NCBI RefSeq assembly: GCF_016865255.1
Contig: NZ_CP033381.1
Span: 1,860,001 to 1,924,000 of the forward strand
Origin: Methylomonas sp. LW13
GTDB taxonomy: Bacteria > Pseudomonadota > Gammaproteobacteria > Methylococcales > Methylomonadaceae
Length of the DNA stretch: 64,000 bases
Direction of reading: 5' to 3'
In this document: piece after piece, positions 1 to 9,014 of the stretch
Layout of the letters: each line of letters opens with the position of its first letter
Position numbering within the stretch: position 1 is the first letter of the stretch
Position numbers and translations under genes: made by a program
The notes under the pieces: generated by a model
Told to the model about the DNA's origin: nothing
Database searches by the model: none
What the model saw: the letters and a program-made list of their open reading frames with translations, nothing else

Positions 1-404
1 CGCGCGGTTGTAATGTAGTTAAGAAAATCACCGCTCCAGTCACCGTCCACCGATGAACAGGTTTTATCAGTAGCTGATGGTGTTTTTGCTTTCGGTGTAA
101 AGTATCCTCCGTCGCTGTCCACGTAATCGTAACAACGATGCGAGTCGAAATACCCGAAGTAGTCGATGCTTGGTTTATAGCCAACGTCAATTAATCCATC
201 GCCGTTAAGGTCAGAGGCATCGTTATAGGCTTCATAATACAACTTATGATCGCGGCCCATGGTCAGCATGACGATAGGTGGAACGCTCGAGGTTAGAAAT
301 AAGGGTTGTTGAGAAATACCTGCCGAAGCGTTGAAGCTTGCTAGCAATGTCTGAGACAGAATCAGCAAAAAAAAGGCTTTTACTTGGCGTTGCTTAGTTT
401 TCAT
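1..404 (-). CDS. pilY1: PilY1-like type IV pilus tip protein, N-terminal part
   Basis: Reading the minus strand from ATG at 404 gives an open frame that runs off the left edge. It starts with a basic N-terminus and a hydrophobic signal peptide ending near ASFNASA. The mature start contains VPPIVMLTMGRDHKLYYEAY and then DLNGDGLIDVGYKPSIDYFG, the conserved opening of PilY1 proteins. PilY1 is a large secreted or pilus-tip protein with a C-terminal beta-propeller (outside this window) that works with the minor pilins in pilus assembly, adhesion and surface sensing. It is the last visible gene of the minus-strand minor-pilin operon, 53 bp after pilX. Only about 134 residues are visible, so calcium sites and the propeller cannot be assessed. 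Confidence 0.88.
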   Translation of the reverse strand, partial: MKTKQRQVKAFFLLILSQTLLASFNASAGISQQPLFLTSSVPPIVMLTMGRDHKLYYEAYNDASDLNGDGLIDVGYKPSIDYFGYFDSHRCYDYVDSDGGYFTPKAKTPSATDKTCSSVDGDWSGDFLNYITTA

Positions 405-457
405 GATTTTGCCCTCTGCGCGTTTCTGTCTGAAATCAACATAGTCAGTACGACTCA

Positions 458-958
458 CTAAATTTGGTAAATAGACTGGAGCATGACGATAGTGTCTGCT
501 GTGCCGCCGGTTGCTCTGGCGGTAATTCGATAGTTATGTTTTCCGGGACATGCTGCAGGTGCGGGCAAGCAGCCCAAGTCTTCGATTATGTAACGAGGAT
601 TAGCGCTGAGGTTTGACAAAACGCCCGTATAAAGCACCGAATCATTGTCGTCCCAACTTATGCTGTCCCAAACTTCCGACGTTTCCGCTGTTGCGCTATT
701 GCAATCTTTATCGCGCGGATTGAATCTCCCGGCAGCTTTGCTGCAGGTGTAGGCATGGGTATTTAGCCAAGTTTCCCCCGCTTGCAAGGCGGACTCCGCC
801 GCTTGAAAGGCAAGATTACGGTCACGCATATTGCCGGCCATTTTTTCTTCCAGACTAGTGACATTGGTGCCGGTCACGCCAATGATCGTCAGAAGCATCA
901 GCATGATTAAGGCGACGACTAGCACTGCGCCAGTTTGTTTTGTTTTCGACTTATTCAT
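458..958 (-). CDS. pilX: PilX minor pilin
   Basis: 166 aa. The N-terminus has a short basic leader followed by G-AVLVVALIMLMLLTIIGVTG, the PilX-type prepilin helix: cleavage after Gly, Ala at +1, and no Glu5 pattern of major pilins. This is followed by the PilX signature SLEEKMAGNMRDRNLAFQAA around residues 35-52. The globular domain has Cys pairs (CNSA, GCLPAPAAC) likely to form disulfides. PilX is a minor pilin incorporated at the pilus tip that primes assembly with PilV, PilW and PilY1. It lies 8 bp after pilW in the same operon. Confidence 0.9.
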   Translation of the reverse strand: MNKSKTKQTGAVLVVALIMLMLLTIIGVTGTNVTSLEEKMAGNMRDRNLAFQAAESALQAGETWLNTHAYTCSKAAGRFNPRDKDCNSATAETSEVWDSISWDDNDSVLYTGVLSNLSANPRYIIEDLGCLPAPAACPGKHNYRITARATGGTADTIVMLQSIYQI

Positions 959-966
959 GGTGCCAC

Positions 967-2034
967 CTATTGCAGCCGATTACGCACTGCAAGCGTCGCG
1001 TTGAACACGCGGCGAATTCGCCGGTCACCTGGGTTAATGCCAGTGTTCCCGTTGTAATCGTAAGTGAGGGTTTGCGAGGCCAGATTCTCGCTGGTGCGCG
1101 CCAGGATGGAGATACGCACGCTGGCGACATGGGTGATATCGGTGACGTTGGCGGCGGTTTTATATTGGTTGGCTACCCCGTCGGCATCAGTATCTTCTCC
1201 GTAGAGAATTTGCAGGTTTTCGATGCCATCGAGTATTTCAACTGGATTGCTGCTACTTGCAGCCTTGGTATTGTCGTATCGCCAAAGAGCTGGTTCCCCG
1301 CTTGCGCCTGGACGGATGAAATAGCTGTATGCGCGGTAAGCAAACACTTCCGAGCTGGTTTTGTAGCAGGGTGGGGAAGCGCAAGTTGCCGGCAAAGACA
1401 CCGCATTGTGCTTAATCAGTGTCGAGGTAGTGCCCGTGGTGGCCCGGAAAAGGTCGGCGTTGCTACAGCTGGATATTAAAACCGGATCACCATCAACTAT
1501 GCCGCAAGTATTGGAACTGGAAATTTGTATATCCGAGCTTGCGCTTGCCATATCTGCTGATAAATAACCGCCGCAACTTTCACCGTAAACCACTGTTATG
1601 ACATCGGTGCCAGGAGTGATCGGCGTAGCTAAACCTGACAAGGCGCTTGGCAAGGCTGGGGACCAAGTGGTCGTTACCGGCGATGCCTCACTGCCGTTGT
1701 AGCCGACTATGATAGTGGCTGGTGTTGGCGACGATATAGCTGGCGCAACAACGGGCGAGGTAATTGCGGTTGTGGCAGTATTGGTGGGTGTTAAATCGGT
1801 TATGGATATACAGCCTTGAAAACCGCTTAAGCGTAAGTCTTTGCTGAGTATTTCCAACGCATAACGGCTGTTTTCTTGTAAACGGGATAGGCCTTCCTGC
1901 ATTCCGTAAGTCTGCTTCGCGTTAACGAAAATCTTAATTACCCCGCCTAATAGGAAGGCGCCCAGAAGCAGCGCAATCATAATTTCTATGAGAGTCATGC
2001 CTGTTTGCAGGAAATAGGTCTGATTTTTTTTCAT
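967..2034 (-). CDS. pilW: PilW minor pilin
   Basis: 355 aa. The prepilin leader ends in TG, then MTLIEIMIALLLGAFLLGG: the class III signal with Glu at +5, and with Met instead of the usual Phe at +1, as often seen in PilW. It continues with the conserved GLSRLQENSRYALEILSKDLR segment and a large Ser/Thr/Pro-rich globular domain with several Cys. Length is usual for PilW. Its start overlaps the pilV stop by 4 nt, indicating translational coupling. It forms part of the tip-priming complex of minor pilins in the inner membrane. Confidence 0.9.
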   Translation of the reverse strand: MKKNQTYFLQTGMTLIEIMIALLLGAFLLGGVIKIFVNAKQTYGMQEGLSRLQENSRYALEILSKDLRLSGFQGCISITDLTPTNTATTAITSPVVAPAISSPTPATIIVGYNGSEASPVTTTWSPALPSALSGLATPITPGTDVITVVYGESCGGYLSADMASASSDIQISSSNTCGIVDGDPVLISSCSNADLFRATTGTTSTLIKHNAVSLPATCASPPCYKTSSEVFAYRAYSYFIRPGASGEPALWRYDNTKAASSSNPVEILDGIENLQILYGEDTDADGVANQYKTAANVTDITHVASVRISILARTSENLASQTLTYDYNGNTGINPGDRRIRRVFNATLAVRNRLQ

Positions 2035-2501
2035 GGCTGGAAACTCATTACAAACCGTTGCGTCGCCGCTCCATCATGGTCGTCATCCCACCAAATTTTT
2101 ACCGCATACGCATCGCCTATCCCGTCGCAGTTGTGTGCGGATTTTGAATTTCCGTCCCCCGGGGTTTTGTCCTTACACACGACACCTTCGCCGCTAGGTA
2201 ATTGACTTCTTAGTTGGTCGTTCCATTGTTTTAAATCGTAACCAGCCATTTGTGCCGGTGTGCAAGTGTTTGCTAAGCAATCGTTATTCGTTTCTGCTTG
2301 GTTATCGTAGTTACCCACTGCGTTTGCTCGTACTCGGTCTGCTATATCGTAAGCAAGCAAAGTAGCCTGTGAGCGAAAATATGCACTTTGATTGTTCCGC
2401 AGGCTTGTGGATTGCAAGCCCGCCAAGCCAAGCAAGCCCAGGGCAAGTATCACCACGGCGATCAAGACTTCTATTAACGTGAAACCGTTGGCTGTTTTCA
2501 T
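2031..2501 (-). CDS. pilV: PilV minor pilin
   Basis: 156 aa. It begins MKTANGFTLIEVLIAVVILALGLLG, a textbook prepilin signal (cleavage after Gly6, Phe +1, Glu +5). The conserved PilV stretch LAGLQSTSLRNNQSAYFRSQ follows, then AYDIADRVRAN. Length fits the family. It lies 6 bp after fimT and overlaps pilW by 4 nt. PilV is needed for pilus assembly initiation and is processed by the prepilin peptidase PilD, which is not in this window. Confidence 0.9.
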   Translation of the reverse strand: MKTANGFTLIEVLIAVVILALGLLGLAGLQSTSLRNNQSAYFRSQATLLAYDIADRVRANAVGNYDNQAETNNDCLANTCTPAQMAGYDLKQWNDQLRSQLPSGEGVVCKDKTPGDGNSKSAHNCDGIGDAYAVKIWWDDDHDGAATQRFVMSFQP

Positions 2502-2507
2502 GGGTGA

Positions 2508-3140
2508 CTAAAATGGGGGTAAGCAGGATGTGATATTCGAGGCGGTGCTCGCCACCGTGTCAGTGTTGGGTATGCCGTCATTATTGGCGTCCAGGCCCAT
2601 GCGTACTCGGCCTATGGAGTTCACAATAATTAATCTAGAAGTATTTGCTTCTGGCGTGTTGTTGCCGTCGCTGTTGTTACAAATCACGAAACTGCCGTTG
2701 GTATTACTTTGTCCGGATGAAGTAAATCGAATGAAGTTGGCAAAATTATTTCCGCGTAAGGTGTAAGAAGCGCTCAGTGCCGCATAAGTTTTGAGAAGCA
2801 CATCGTCGCCTGTGTCGAACTCGCCATTGTCATTTGCGTCCGTGAAAACATCCCAGCCTTGCTCCCAATTCGCTGAAGCCCAGGCGGTCTTGTTCTTATT
2901 AGTCGATGATTTGTCGTCAATTTTGCGCACAGTCACCGATACGCCACGTTTTACCGCTTCGCTTCGCGCTAAATTCAATGCTGTGACTAATTCGTTGGCT
3001 GATGTGGTTAAGCGGTTGTTGCTGATAATCGAAGTGAAGCTTGGAATTGCAATACCCACCAGAACGCCGGCGATAGCGATGGTCACCATCAGCTCAACCA
3101 GCGTGAATCCTTTAGATGTTTCGGTGAATAATTTTTGCAT
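2508..3140 (-). CDS. fimT: GspH/FimT-family pseudopilin
   Basis: 210 aa. The prepilin signal is KGFTLVELMVTIAIAGVLVGIAIPSF, typical of FimT/GspH. It continues with NNRLTTSANELVTALNLARSEAVKRG, the GspH-family helix and loop. The C-terminal domain contains DANNDGIPNTDTV and one Cys pair candidate. It is the first gene of the minus-strand operon, so the operon promoter should lie just above 3140; I could not identify it convincingly. FimT is a minor pilin sometimes linked to DNA uptake. GspH is an alternative, but the neighbours make a type IV pilus role more likely. Confidence 0.85.
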   Translation of the reverse strand: MQKLFTETSKGFTLVELMVTIAIAGVLVGIAIPSFTSIISNNRLTTSANELVTALNLARSEAVKRGVSVTVRKIDDKSSTNKNKTAWASANWEQGWDVFTDANDNGEFDTGDDVLLKTYAALSASYTLRGNNFANFIRFTSSGQSNTNGSFVICNNSDGNNTPEANTSRLIIVNSIGRVRMGLDANNDGIPNTDTVASTASNITSCLPPF

Positions 3141-3553
3141 AATTTATTGGATTGTGACTCAGGTAGTTGGGCGCAAATGAACTCAAACTCTGTTGCTGTT
3201 ATTTGCCGCTCCGGCCTATGAAAAGTGCGTTTCTACTCTGGGAACAGGGAAGCGTTGGCTCGTCAAAATCGAATTTGAAGATAGCACAGGATTCAACAAA
3301 GTTATGCGAGTTAAACCACAATCACAATGTGAGTGTTTACAGATTTTCGCCAAAATGGCGGTCCCAGCAACGAAGCGTCTTAGATTTTTAAAATGAGTGT
3401 TTTTCGGCAAGATCAGCTTTCTCTAACTACAATCTTGGCTGAGCTTAGCTACAATCTGAGCAATGTAAAATTCTAATCAGGTGAACTGGCAATCGCAGTT
3501 TGTGCTGATTTAACGGTTTTAAATTATGTTCGATAAATTTTGAGGAGAAAATT
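3141..3553. other. Divergent intergenic region between pilus and chemotaxis operons
   Basis: About 410 bp without a convincing gene. It should carry both divergent promoters. A 9-bp direct repeat CTACAATCT occurs at 3427-3435 and 3449-3457, 22 bp apart, that is about two helical turns, which would suit an operator. The ribosome binding site of cheY, GAGGAG, is at 3542-3547. Short reading frames here lack recognisable content. Confidence 0.5.
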
Positions 3554-3916
3554 GTGGCAACAATTCTTGCTGTAGACGATTCCGCATCAATGAGGCAGAT
3601 GGTGGCGTTTACCTTAAAAGGCGCCGGTTATAACGTGGTAGAAGCGGTTGATGGAGCGGATGCCTTGAATAAAGCGAAAGCGCAAGCTTTTGATTGCGTC
3701 GTTACCGATGTCAATATGCCAAACAAGGACGGAATTGAGTTGATTAGAGACTTACGCGCTTTACCAAACTACAAGTTTACGCCGATGTTGATGCTGACCA
3801 CTGAAGCGGGAGCGGATAAAAAGCAGCAGGGCAAAGATGCCGGTGCAACGGGCTGGATAGTGAAGCCATTCAATCCCGACCAACTCTTGAAAACGATCAA
3901 AAAAGTGATGGGTTAA
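3554..3916 (+). CDS. cheY: CheY-type chemotaxis response regulator
   Basis: 120 aa, GTG start after a strong GAGGAG site. It is a single receiver domain: acidic pair VDDS near residues 7-10, phosphoacceptor Asp52 in VTDVNMPNKDG, and conserved Lys in WIVKPFNP. It has no output domain. As the first gene of the chemotaxis operon it is the natural phosphorylation partner of the adjacent CheA and should carry the signal to the flagellar motor or to a pilus motor. Which motor it controls cannot be told from the sequence. Confidence 0.93.
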   Translation: MATILAVDDSASMRQMVAFTLKGAGYNVVEAVDGADALNKAKAQAFDCVVTDVNMPNKDGIELIRDLRALPNYKFTPMLMLTTEAGADKKQQGKDAGATGWIVKPFNPDQLLKTIKKVMG

Positions 3917-3955
3917 GTATCCGCCTCTTCAGAGACATCAGCACCGGGTAATTCT

Positions 3956-6046
3956 ATGTCAATCGATATGGCGCAATTTCATCAGGTTTTTTTCGAAGAG
4001 AGTTTCGAAGGACTTGACGCGATGGAATCGGGATTGCTCAACCTTGATTTGGGGGATGTTAACGTCGAAGACATCAACACCATTTTCCGCGCCGCGCATT
4101 CGATCAAAGGCGGTAGCGGAACTTTCGGTTTTACCGCGGTTTCCGACTTTACCCATGTCATGGAGACCTTGCTTGATGAAATGCGCGATGGCCGCAGAAA
4201 GATCACGCAACCGGCGGTTGATGTATTGTTGGGGTCAGTCGATTGTCTGAGAGATATGCTGCAATCGATACAAAACGGCAGTGAAGTGGATCAGTCTGAT
4301 GTCGCTGAGCATAAATTAGCTTTGGATAACGAGCTAAATAATACAGTGCCCAGTTCCCCTGCAGGGAGACACGCTCCGGACACTTCGGCGTCAAAAAGTG
4401 CTGCGGATTTGCCGGCTGAAGAAGCTGAACAAATCGCCGGCTGGGTGATAGCCTTCAGCCCACATTTACATTTGTTGAAGACCGGTAACGAACCGGTGCG
4501 GATGTTCAGGGAGTTGGCAGCCCTGGGCCAATTGACGACAACCGTTGATTTACAAGGTGTACCCGATCTTTACGATTTGGATCCGGAAGAGTGTCATTTG
4601 TCCTGGAAATTGCGTGTTTTGGGCGATATTCCGGAGGCGGAAATTGACGAGATTTTCGATTGGGTCGAGGACGATTGCGATTTGGCTAAACAGCCAATCT
4701 ACAAAACGTCCACAGGTTCTGCGCAAGCCGAGGTCTCAGTAGACATCGCTATAACGCCCGTTACAAACAGCGTTCATAGAGACATCAGCCCTGAGTTTGC
4801 AAGTACCGGAGAATCTGAGTCGAATACGCTGGAGCGTAAAAACGGCAAAAAAGAGGAAGCAAAAGCCGCACCGAAAGGTTCAAGTTCCATTCGCGTGGAT
4901 ACCAGCAAAATCGATACCTTGATTAACATGGTAGGGGAGTTGGTCATCACCCAATCCATGCTCAGCTTATTAGGCGAACATTTCGAACTGAATAAACTTG
5001 ATCAATTGAAAAACGGACTTTCTCAGCTAGAGCGACATACCCGCGAACTGCAGGAAAGCGTGATGAACATTCGCATGCTGCCTATCAGTTTCGTGTTTAG
5101 CCGTTTCCCACGGCTGGCGCATGATATCAGCAGCAAACTAGGTAAAAAAATCGAACTTAAATTGGTGGGTGAACACACCGAAGTGGATAAGACCGTCGTC
5201 GAACTGCTCAGTGATCCCTTGGTTCATTTAGTCAGAAACAGCTTGGACCATGGCATTGAAATGCCCGATGTCAGGCTCGCGGCCGGCAAACCCGAGACGG
5301 GTACGGTCACCCTTGAAGCCTATCATCGCGGCGGGAACATCGTGATTGAAGTGACTGACGATGGTAAAGGCCTCGACAAAGATAAATTAAGGGCCAAAGC
5401 CATTGAAAAAGGCTTGATCGATCCCGATGCGATCTTAAGCGATAAGCAAACATACGAGCTGATTTTTATGCCGGGGTTTTCTACGGCCGAAAAGCTTACC
5501 GATATTTCCGGTCGCGGCGTGGGGATGGATGTGGTGCGACGTAATATCCAGGCTTTGGGCGGCAACATAGAAATCCTTTCCGAGTTAGGCAAAGGCTCCA
5601 CCATTTCCATTCATCTCCCGCTGACTCTGGCTATCCTGGATGGTCAGTCGATTGCGGTTGGCGACGAAACCTACATATTACCCTTGGGTTCTATTATCGA
5701 GTCACTCCATGTCAAGGAAGACAGGCTCAATCGAGTAGCGGGCAAAGGCGAAACTTTCCTGTTACGCGGCCAATATCTGCCGATTATTAGAATGCATCAA
5801 ATTTTTAACGTACCCACCGCGAAAACCACCAAGCTAACCGAAGGTTTAATTGTGGTTGTCGAAGGGCAAGGGTTGCGTTGCGGATTGTTCGTGGATGATC
5901 TGCTTGGACAGCAGCAAGTGGTAATCAAGTCGCTCGAGGCGAATTATCGACGGATTGACGGGGTATCTGGCGCAACTATTCTGGGCGATGGTTCGGTGGC
6001 ACTGATTCTTGATATCCCCGGTCTCGTGCGTTTAGCCAATCAATAA
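3956..6046 (+). CDS. cheA: Chemotaxis histidine kinase CheA
   Basis: 696 aa. The P1 Hpt domain carries the phosphorylated His48 in AAHSIKGGSGTFGF. A variable linker region at about 130-300 includes a CheY-binding-like segment and a Lys-rich stretch. The P3 dimerisation helices follow (RVDTSKIDTLINMVGELVIT), then the P4 ATPase with the N box LVHLVRNSLDHGIE, VTDDGKGLD and GRGVGMDVVRRN, and the P5 CheW-like domain to the C-terminus. It autophosphorylates in receptor arrays and passes phosphate to CheY and CheB. Gene order cheY-cheA-cheW is standard. All catalytic boxes appear intact. Confidence 0.96.
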   Translation: MSIDMAQFHQVFFEESFEGLDAMESGLLNLDLGDVNVEDINTIFRAAHSIKGGSGTFGFTAVSDFTHVMETLLDEMRDGRRKITQPAVDVLLGSVDCLRDMLQSIQNGSEVDQSDVAEHKLALDNELNNTVPSSPAGRHAPDTSASKSAADLPAEEAEQIAGWVIAFSPHLHLLKTGNEPVRMFRELAALGQLTTTVDLQGVPDLYDLDPEECHLSWKLRVLGDIPEAEIDEIFDWVEDDCDLAKQPIYKTSTGSAQAEVSVDIAITPVTNSVHRDISPEFASTGESESNTLERKNGKKEEAKAAPKGSSSIRVDTSKIDTLINMVGELVITQSMLSLLGEHFELNKLDQLKNGLSQLERHTRELQESVMNIRMLPISFVFSRFPRLAHDISSKLGKKIELKLVGEHTEVDKTVVELLSDPLVHLVRNSLDHGIEMPDVRLAAGKPETGTVTLEAYHRGGNIVIEVTDDGKGLDKDKLRAKAIEKGLIDPDAILSDKQTYELIFMPGFSTAEKLTDISGRGVGMDVVRRNIQALGGNIEILSELGKGSTISIHLPLTLAILDGQSIAVGDETYILPLGSIIESLHVKEDRLNRVAGKGETFLLRGQYLPIIRMHQIFNVPTAKTTKLTEGLIVVVEGQGLRCGLFVDDLLGQQQVVIKSLEANYRRIDGVSGATILGDGSVALILDIPGLVRLANQ

Positions 6047-6065
6047 ACCTAACCTAAAGCGTGTC

Positions 6066-6581
6066 ATGTCGGAAATAATCGAACTCAGCAACACTGACCA
6101 GCAAGATGCAAAGCGCTTGGATACTAGTTTGCAGTTTTTAAGCTTTACCTTGGGCCAGGAAGAATATGGGGTAGATATTCTGCGAGTTCAGGAGATTCGC
6201 AGTTGGGAGCCGGTATCGCGAATTCCTAATGTGCCGGCTTATGAAAAAGGTGTGGTCAATCTGCGCGGTGCGATAGTGCCTATCATTGATTTACGCGAGC
6301 GATTTCAACTGGGACACAGTGATTATTCGCCTTTGACGGTCGTTGTGGTCTTGCAAGCGCACATGGCCGATAAAACCAGGATCATCGGGGTCGTGGTGGA
6401 TTCAGTTTCAGACGTTGTCGATGTCAATAAAAAAAGTATCCAAAGCGCGCCGAATTTTGGTGCAAAAGTCAGTACTGAATTTATCAACGGCCTGGTTTCA
6501 GTAAATGGCCGAATGGTGATGCTGTTGGATGTAGATAAATTATTAAAACTTGATGGCCTGGATGGTGAAGATGAAAGTTAA
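6066..6581 (+). CDS. cheW: CheW coupling protein, first copy
   Basis: 171 aa. It is a single CheW domain starting with LQFLSFTLGQEEYGVDILRVQEIR and containing VVNLRGAIVPIIDLRERF, the two beta-barrel signatures. It links CheA to receptors in the array. It sits 19 bp downstream of cheA. A second paralog lies at 9015-9521. The two share the pattern VDILRVQEIR / IEILKVQEIR but differ enough to suggest division of labour, for example between the two MCPs of the operon. Confidence 0.93.
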   Translation: MSEIIELSNTDQQDAKRLDTSLQFLSFTLGQEEYGVDILRVQEIRSWEPVSRIPNVPAYEKGVVNLRGAIVPIIDLRERFQLGHSDYSPLTVVVVLQAHMADKTRIIGVVVDSVSDVVDVNKKSIQSAPNFGAKVSTEFINGLVSVNGRMVMLLDVDKLLKLDGLDGEDES

Positions 6582-6623
6582 AAAAAGAGCTGTTTATGGC
6601 TGGGTTGTAATGGAGGATATGCA

Positions 6624-8969
6624 ATGAAACTCAATCACCCTGTGACTGATCGCGAAGTCTTAATGAAGCCAGGCACCATTTTGGTCACGCGCACCAATTT
6701 AAAAGGCATTATTACCTATGCAAACGACGCTTTTATCGAAATTAGCGGCTTTAGCAAGGATGAACTTGTGGGGGCCAATCATAATATGGTTCGTCATCCT
6801 GACATGCCGCCGGCGGCATTTGAAGATTTATGGAATTGTTTGAAGGCTGGACGCCCGTGGACCGCACCCGTCAAAAATAGGACCAAGACCGGAGATTATT
6901 ATTGGGTGGAAGCAAACGTAACGCCGGTGTTCAAGAATGGCAAAGTGCAGGAATACCTGTCGGTTCGTTACGCGCCATCCCGGGAACAAATCCAACAAGC
7001 CGAATCTTTGTATGAAAAACTAAATGCCAATAAAGCCACAATACGGCCGACGGGGATTAATGCGCTCATCAAGAAATTACTGGAATTGGGCTTGTGGAAA
7101 AAAGTGGGGATTATCTATCTGATCTTTTTGTTGCCGACGATCAATTCCATTTACGATCACTATATCGAACAAAAATACCCGGAGATGTTCCTGTTTTTGG
7201 GCTTGGCCGGATTTGCCTCAATATTGGGATATTCGGTGATTCGCAGTGTTGTAAAGGCTCTAGAGAATTCGATACGTATTTCTTATCGGATGGCGGATGA
7301 ACAATTCCGGAATACGATAGATTTGGACCGTGGTGATGAGATCGGCGATTTCTATCGGGCCTTATACGGCATGCAGGTTAAATTGAATTCCGATTTGGCT
7401 TATTCCAAACAGGTAGCGTCGGAAGCGATGCGCATCAAACAGGCGCTCGACAATGTGCAGTCCTGTGTCATGGTGGCTAACAACGATTTAGATATCATCT
7501 ACATGAATAAGACAGTAGCCGATATGTTCCAAAATGCGGAAGCGGACATTCGCAAGCAGTTGCCTGACTTCAATGCCAGCAAACTGATGGGCGCCAACAT
7601 CGATCAATTCCATAAAAAACCAGCTCACCAACGAGGCCTGTTGGCAAACCTATCCAGCACATTTAGTTCTGCGTTGGTGATTGGCGGCAGACACATGAAT
7701 ATCGTTGCCAACCCGGTTAAGAACGACGAAAACGAGCGTATCGGCATCGTGGTCGAGTGGTTGGATAGAACGCATGAAGTAAAAATCGAGCAGGAAATTG
7801 CCAGCATTGTGGAAGCTGTCAAAGTGGGTGAGTTGTCCAGCCGGATTGAGATGGCCGACAAACAAGGCTTTTTTGAAACGCTCAGCGAAGGCATCAACGA
7901 ACTGACCGATGTGATCGAAAACGTCTTCCGAGATGTTGGCAGTACCATGCAAAGTATGGCTTCTGGAGATTTGACCAATCGAATCACCAGTGATTACCAA
8001 GGAGTTTATTTAAACTGCAAAAACGATATTAATACCACCATCGATAAGCTGAACGAAATTTTCGGTCAGGTTAGCGAGTCTGCTCATTTTATTAACAACT
8101 CGTCCCAAGAAATTGCCAGCGGTAATAACAATCTATCGCAACGCGCCGAGCAACAGGCTGCGAATTTGCAGCAAACTGCCGCCAGCATGGAAGAGTTGAC
8201 CAGTACTGTAAAAAATAACGCCGATAACGCTCAGCAAGCTAACGCAGTGGCCAATAACGCCAGAGAATTGGCTGAAAAAGGCGGGAATGTCGTCAAGGCG
8301 GCGGTTTCCGCCATGCAGGAAATCAACGAGAGCAGTAATAAAATCGCTGACATCATCAGCGTGATTGATGAAATTGCCTTCCAAACCAATTTGTTGGCTT
8401 TGAATGCCTCAGTGGAAGCAGCCAGAGCAGGCGAGCAAGGTAGAGGCTTTTCCGTTGTTGCCACAGAGGTGAGAAATCTGGCGCAACGCAGTGCTACTGC
8501 GGCCAGGGAGAGTAAAGAGCTGATTCAAACCAGTGTGCAAAAAGTCAGAGCAGGCACCGAGTTTGTGAACGAAACCGGTAAAGCTTTGAACGAAATTGTG
8601 GCAGGTGTGCAGAAGGTGGGGGATATCGTCGCCCAGATTGCCGATGCAAGTATTGAGCAGTCTGCGGGTATAGGGCAGGTGAATCAGGCTGTTGCGCAAA
8701 TGGACGAAATCACCCAACAAAACGCGGCCTTAGCCGAAGAAGCATCTGCCGCCAGTGTTTCAATGAGCGACTTGTCGACGAATATGGTCGAGATGTTGGC
8801 GTTTTTCAAAACAGAAAAAAAATCCGGGCAGCAAAAAGTTGTTCATCAAGCCGATAGTGCCAGTGTTGTTCGTGCAGAGGCCAATAGAATGGCATCATCG
8901 CCAGCGGTTCGTCAGCCGAGTAGTTTTAAGCAAACCTCACAAGCCGACGACGAGTGGCAGGATTTTTAG
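6624..8969 (+). CDS. Aer-like methyl-accepting chemotaxis protein with PAS domains
   Basis: 781 aa, with GGAGG 7 nt before the ATG. An Aer-type N-terminal PAS domain (about 20-125) has the segments VGANHNMVRHPDMP and YYWVEANVTPVF seen in FAD-binding aerotaxis receptors. Two membrane helices follow (about 158-180 and 190-215), then a second PAS-like region (about 270-390), a HAMP-like linker, and the MCP signalling domain with hairpin tip [20 protein letters not shown]. The C-terminus EWQDF resembles the CheR/CheB-tethering pentapeptide of enteric receptors (NWETF). It probably senses redox or oxygen; cofactor binding is inferred, not shown. Confidence 0.9.
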   Translation: MKLNHPVTDREVLMKPGTILVTRTNLKGIITYANDAFIEISGFSKDELVGANHNMVRHPDMPPAAFEDLWNCLKAGRPWTAPVKNRTKTGDYYWVEANVTPVFKNGKVQEYLSVRYAPSREQIQQAESLYEKLNANKATIRPTGINALIKKLLELGLWKKVGIIYLIFLLPTINSIYDHYIEQKYPEMFLFLGLAGFASILGYSVIRSVVKALENSIRISYRMADEQFRNTIDLDRGDEIGDFYRALYGMQVKLNSDLAYSKQVASEAMRIKQALDNVQSCVMVANNDLDIIYMNKTVADMFQNAEADIRKQLPDFNASKLMGANIDQFHKKPAHQRGLLANLSSTFSSALVIGGRHMNIVANPVKNDENERIGIVVEWLDRTHEVKIEQEIASIVEAVKVGELSSRIEMADKQGFFETLSEGINELTDVIENVFRDVGSTMQSMASGDLTNRITSDYQGVYLNCKNDINTTIDKLNEIFGQVSESAHFINNSSQEIASGNNNLSQRAEQQAANLQQTAASMEELTSTVKNNADNAQQANAVANNARELAEKGGNVVKAAVSAMQEINESSNKIADIISVIDEIAFQTNLLALNASVEAARAGEQGRGFSVVATEVRNLAQRSATAARESKELIQTSVQKVRAGTEFVNETGKALNEIVAGVQKVGDIVAQIADASIEQSAGIGQVNQAVAQMDEITQQNAALAEEASAASVSMSDLSTNMVEMLAFFKTEKKSGQQKVVHQADSASVVRAEANRMASSPAVRQPSSFKQTSQADDEWQDF

Positions 8970-9014
8970 CGGAGTTGCTTGATTGACCAAACCATTAGAT
9001 AGGGAATAGCCGCC

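Noticed and set aside
940-1479. Long plus-strand frame opposite pilX/pilW
   Set aside because: Shadow of the minus-strand pilin genes, with no domain or ribosome site.
3510-3536. Sigma-28-like promoter (TTAACGGT, 11 nt, TTCGATAA) before cheY
   Set aside because: Spacing fits, but the -35 part is weak and the start site would fall on the cheY ribosome binding site.
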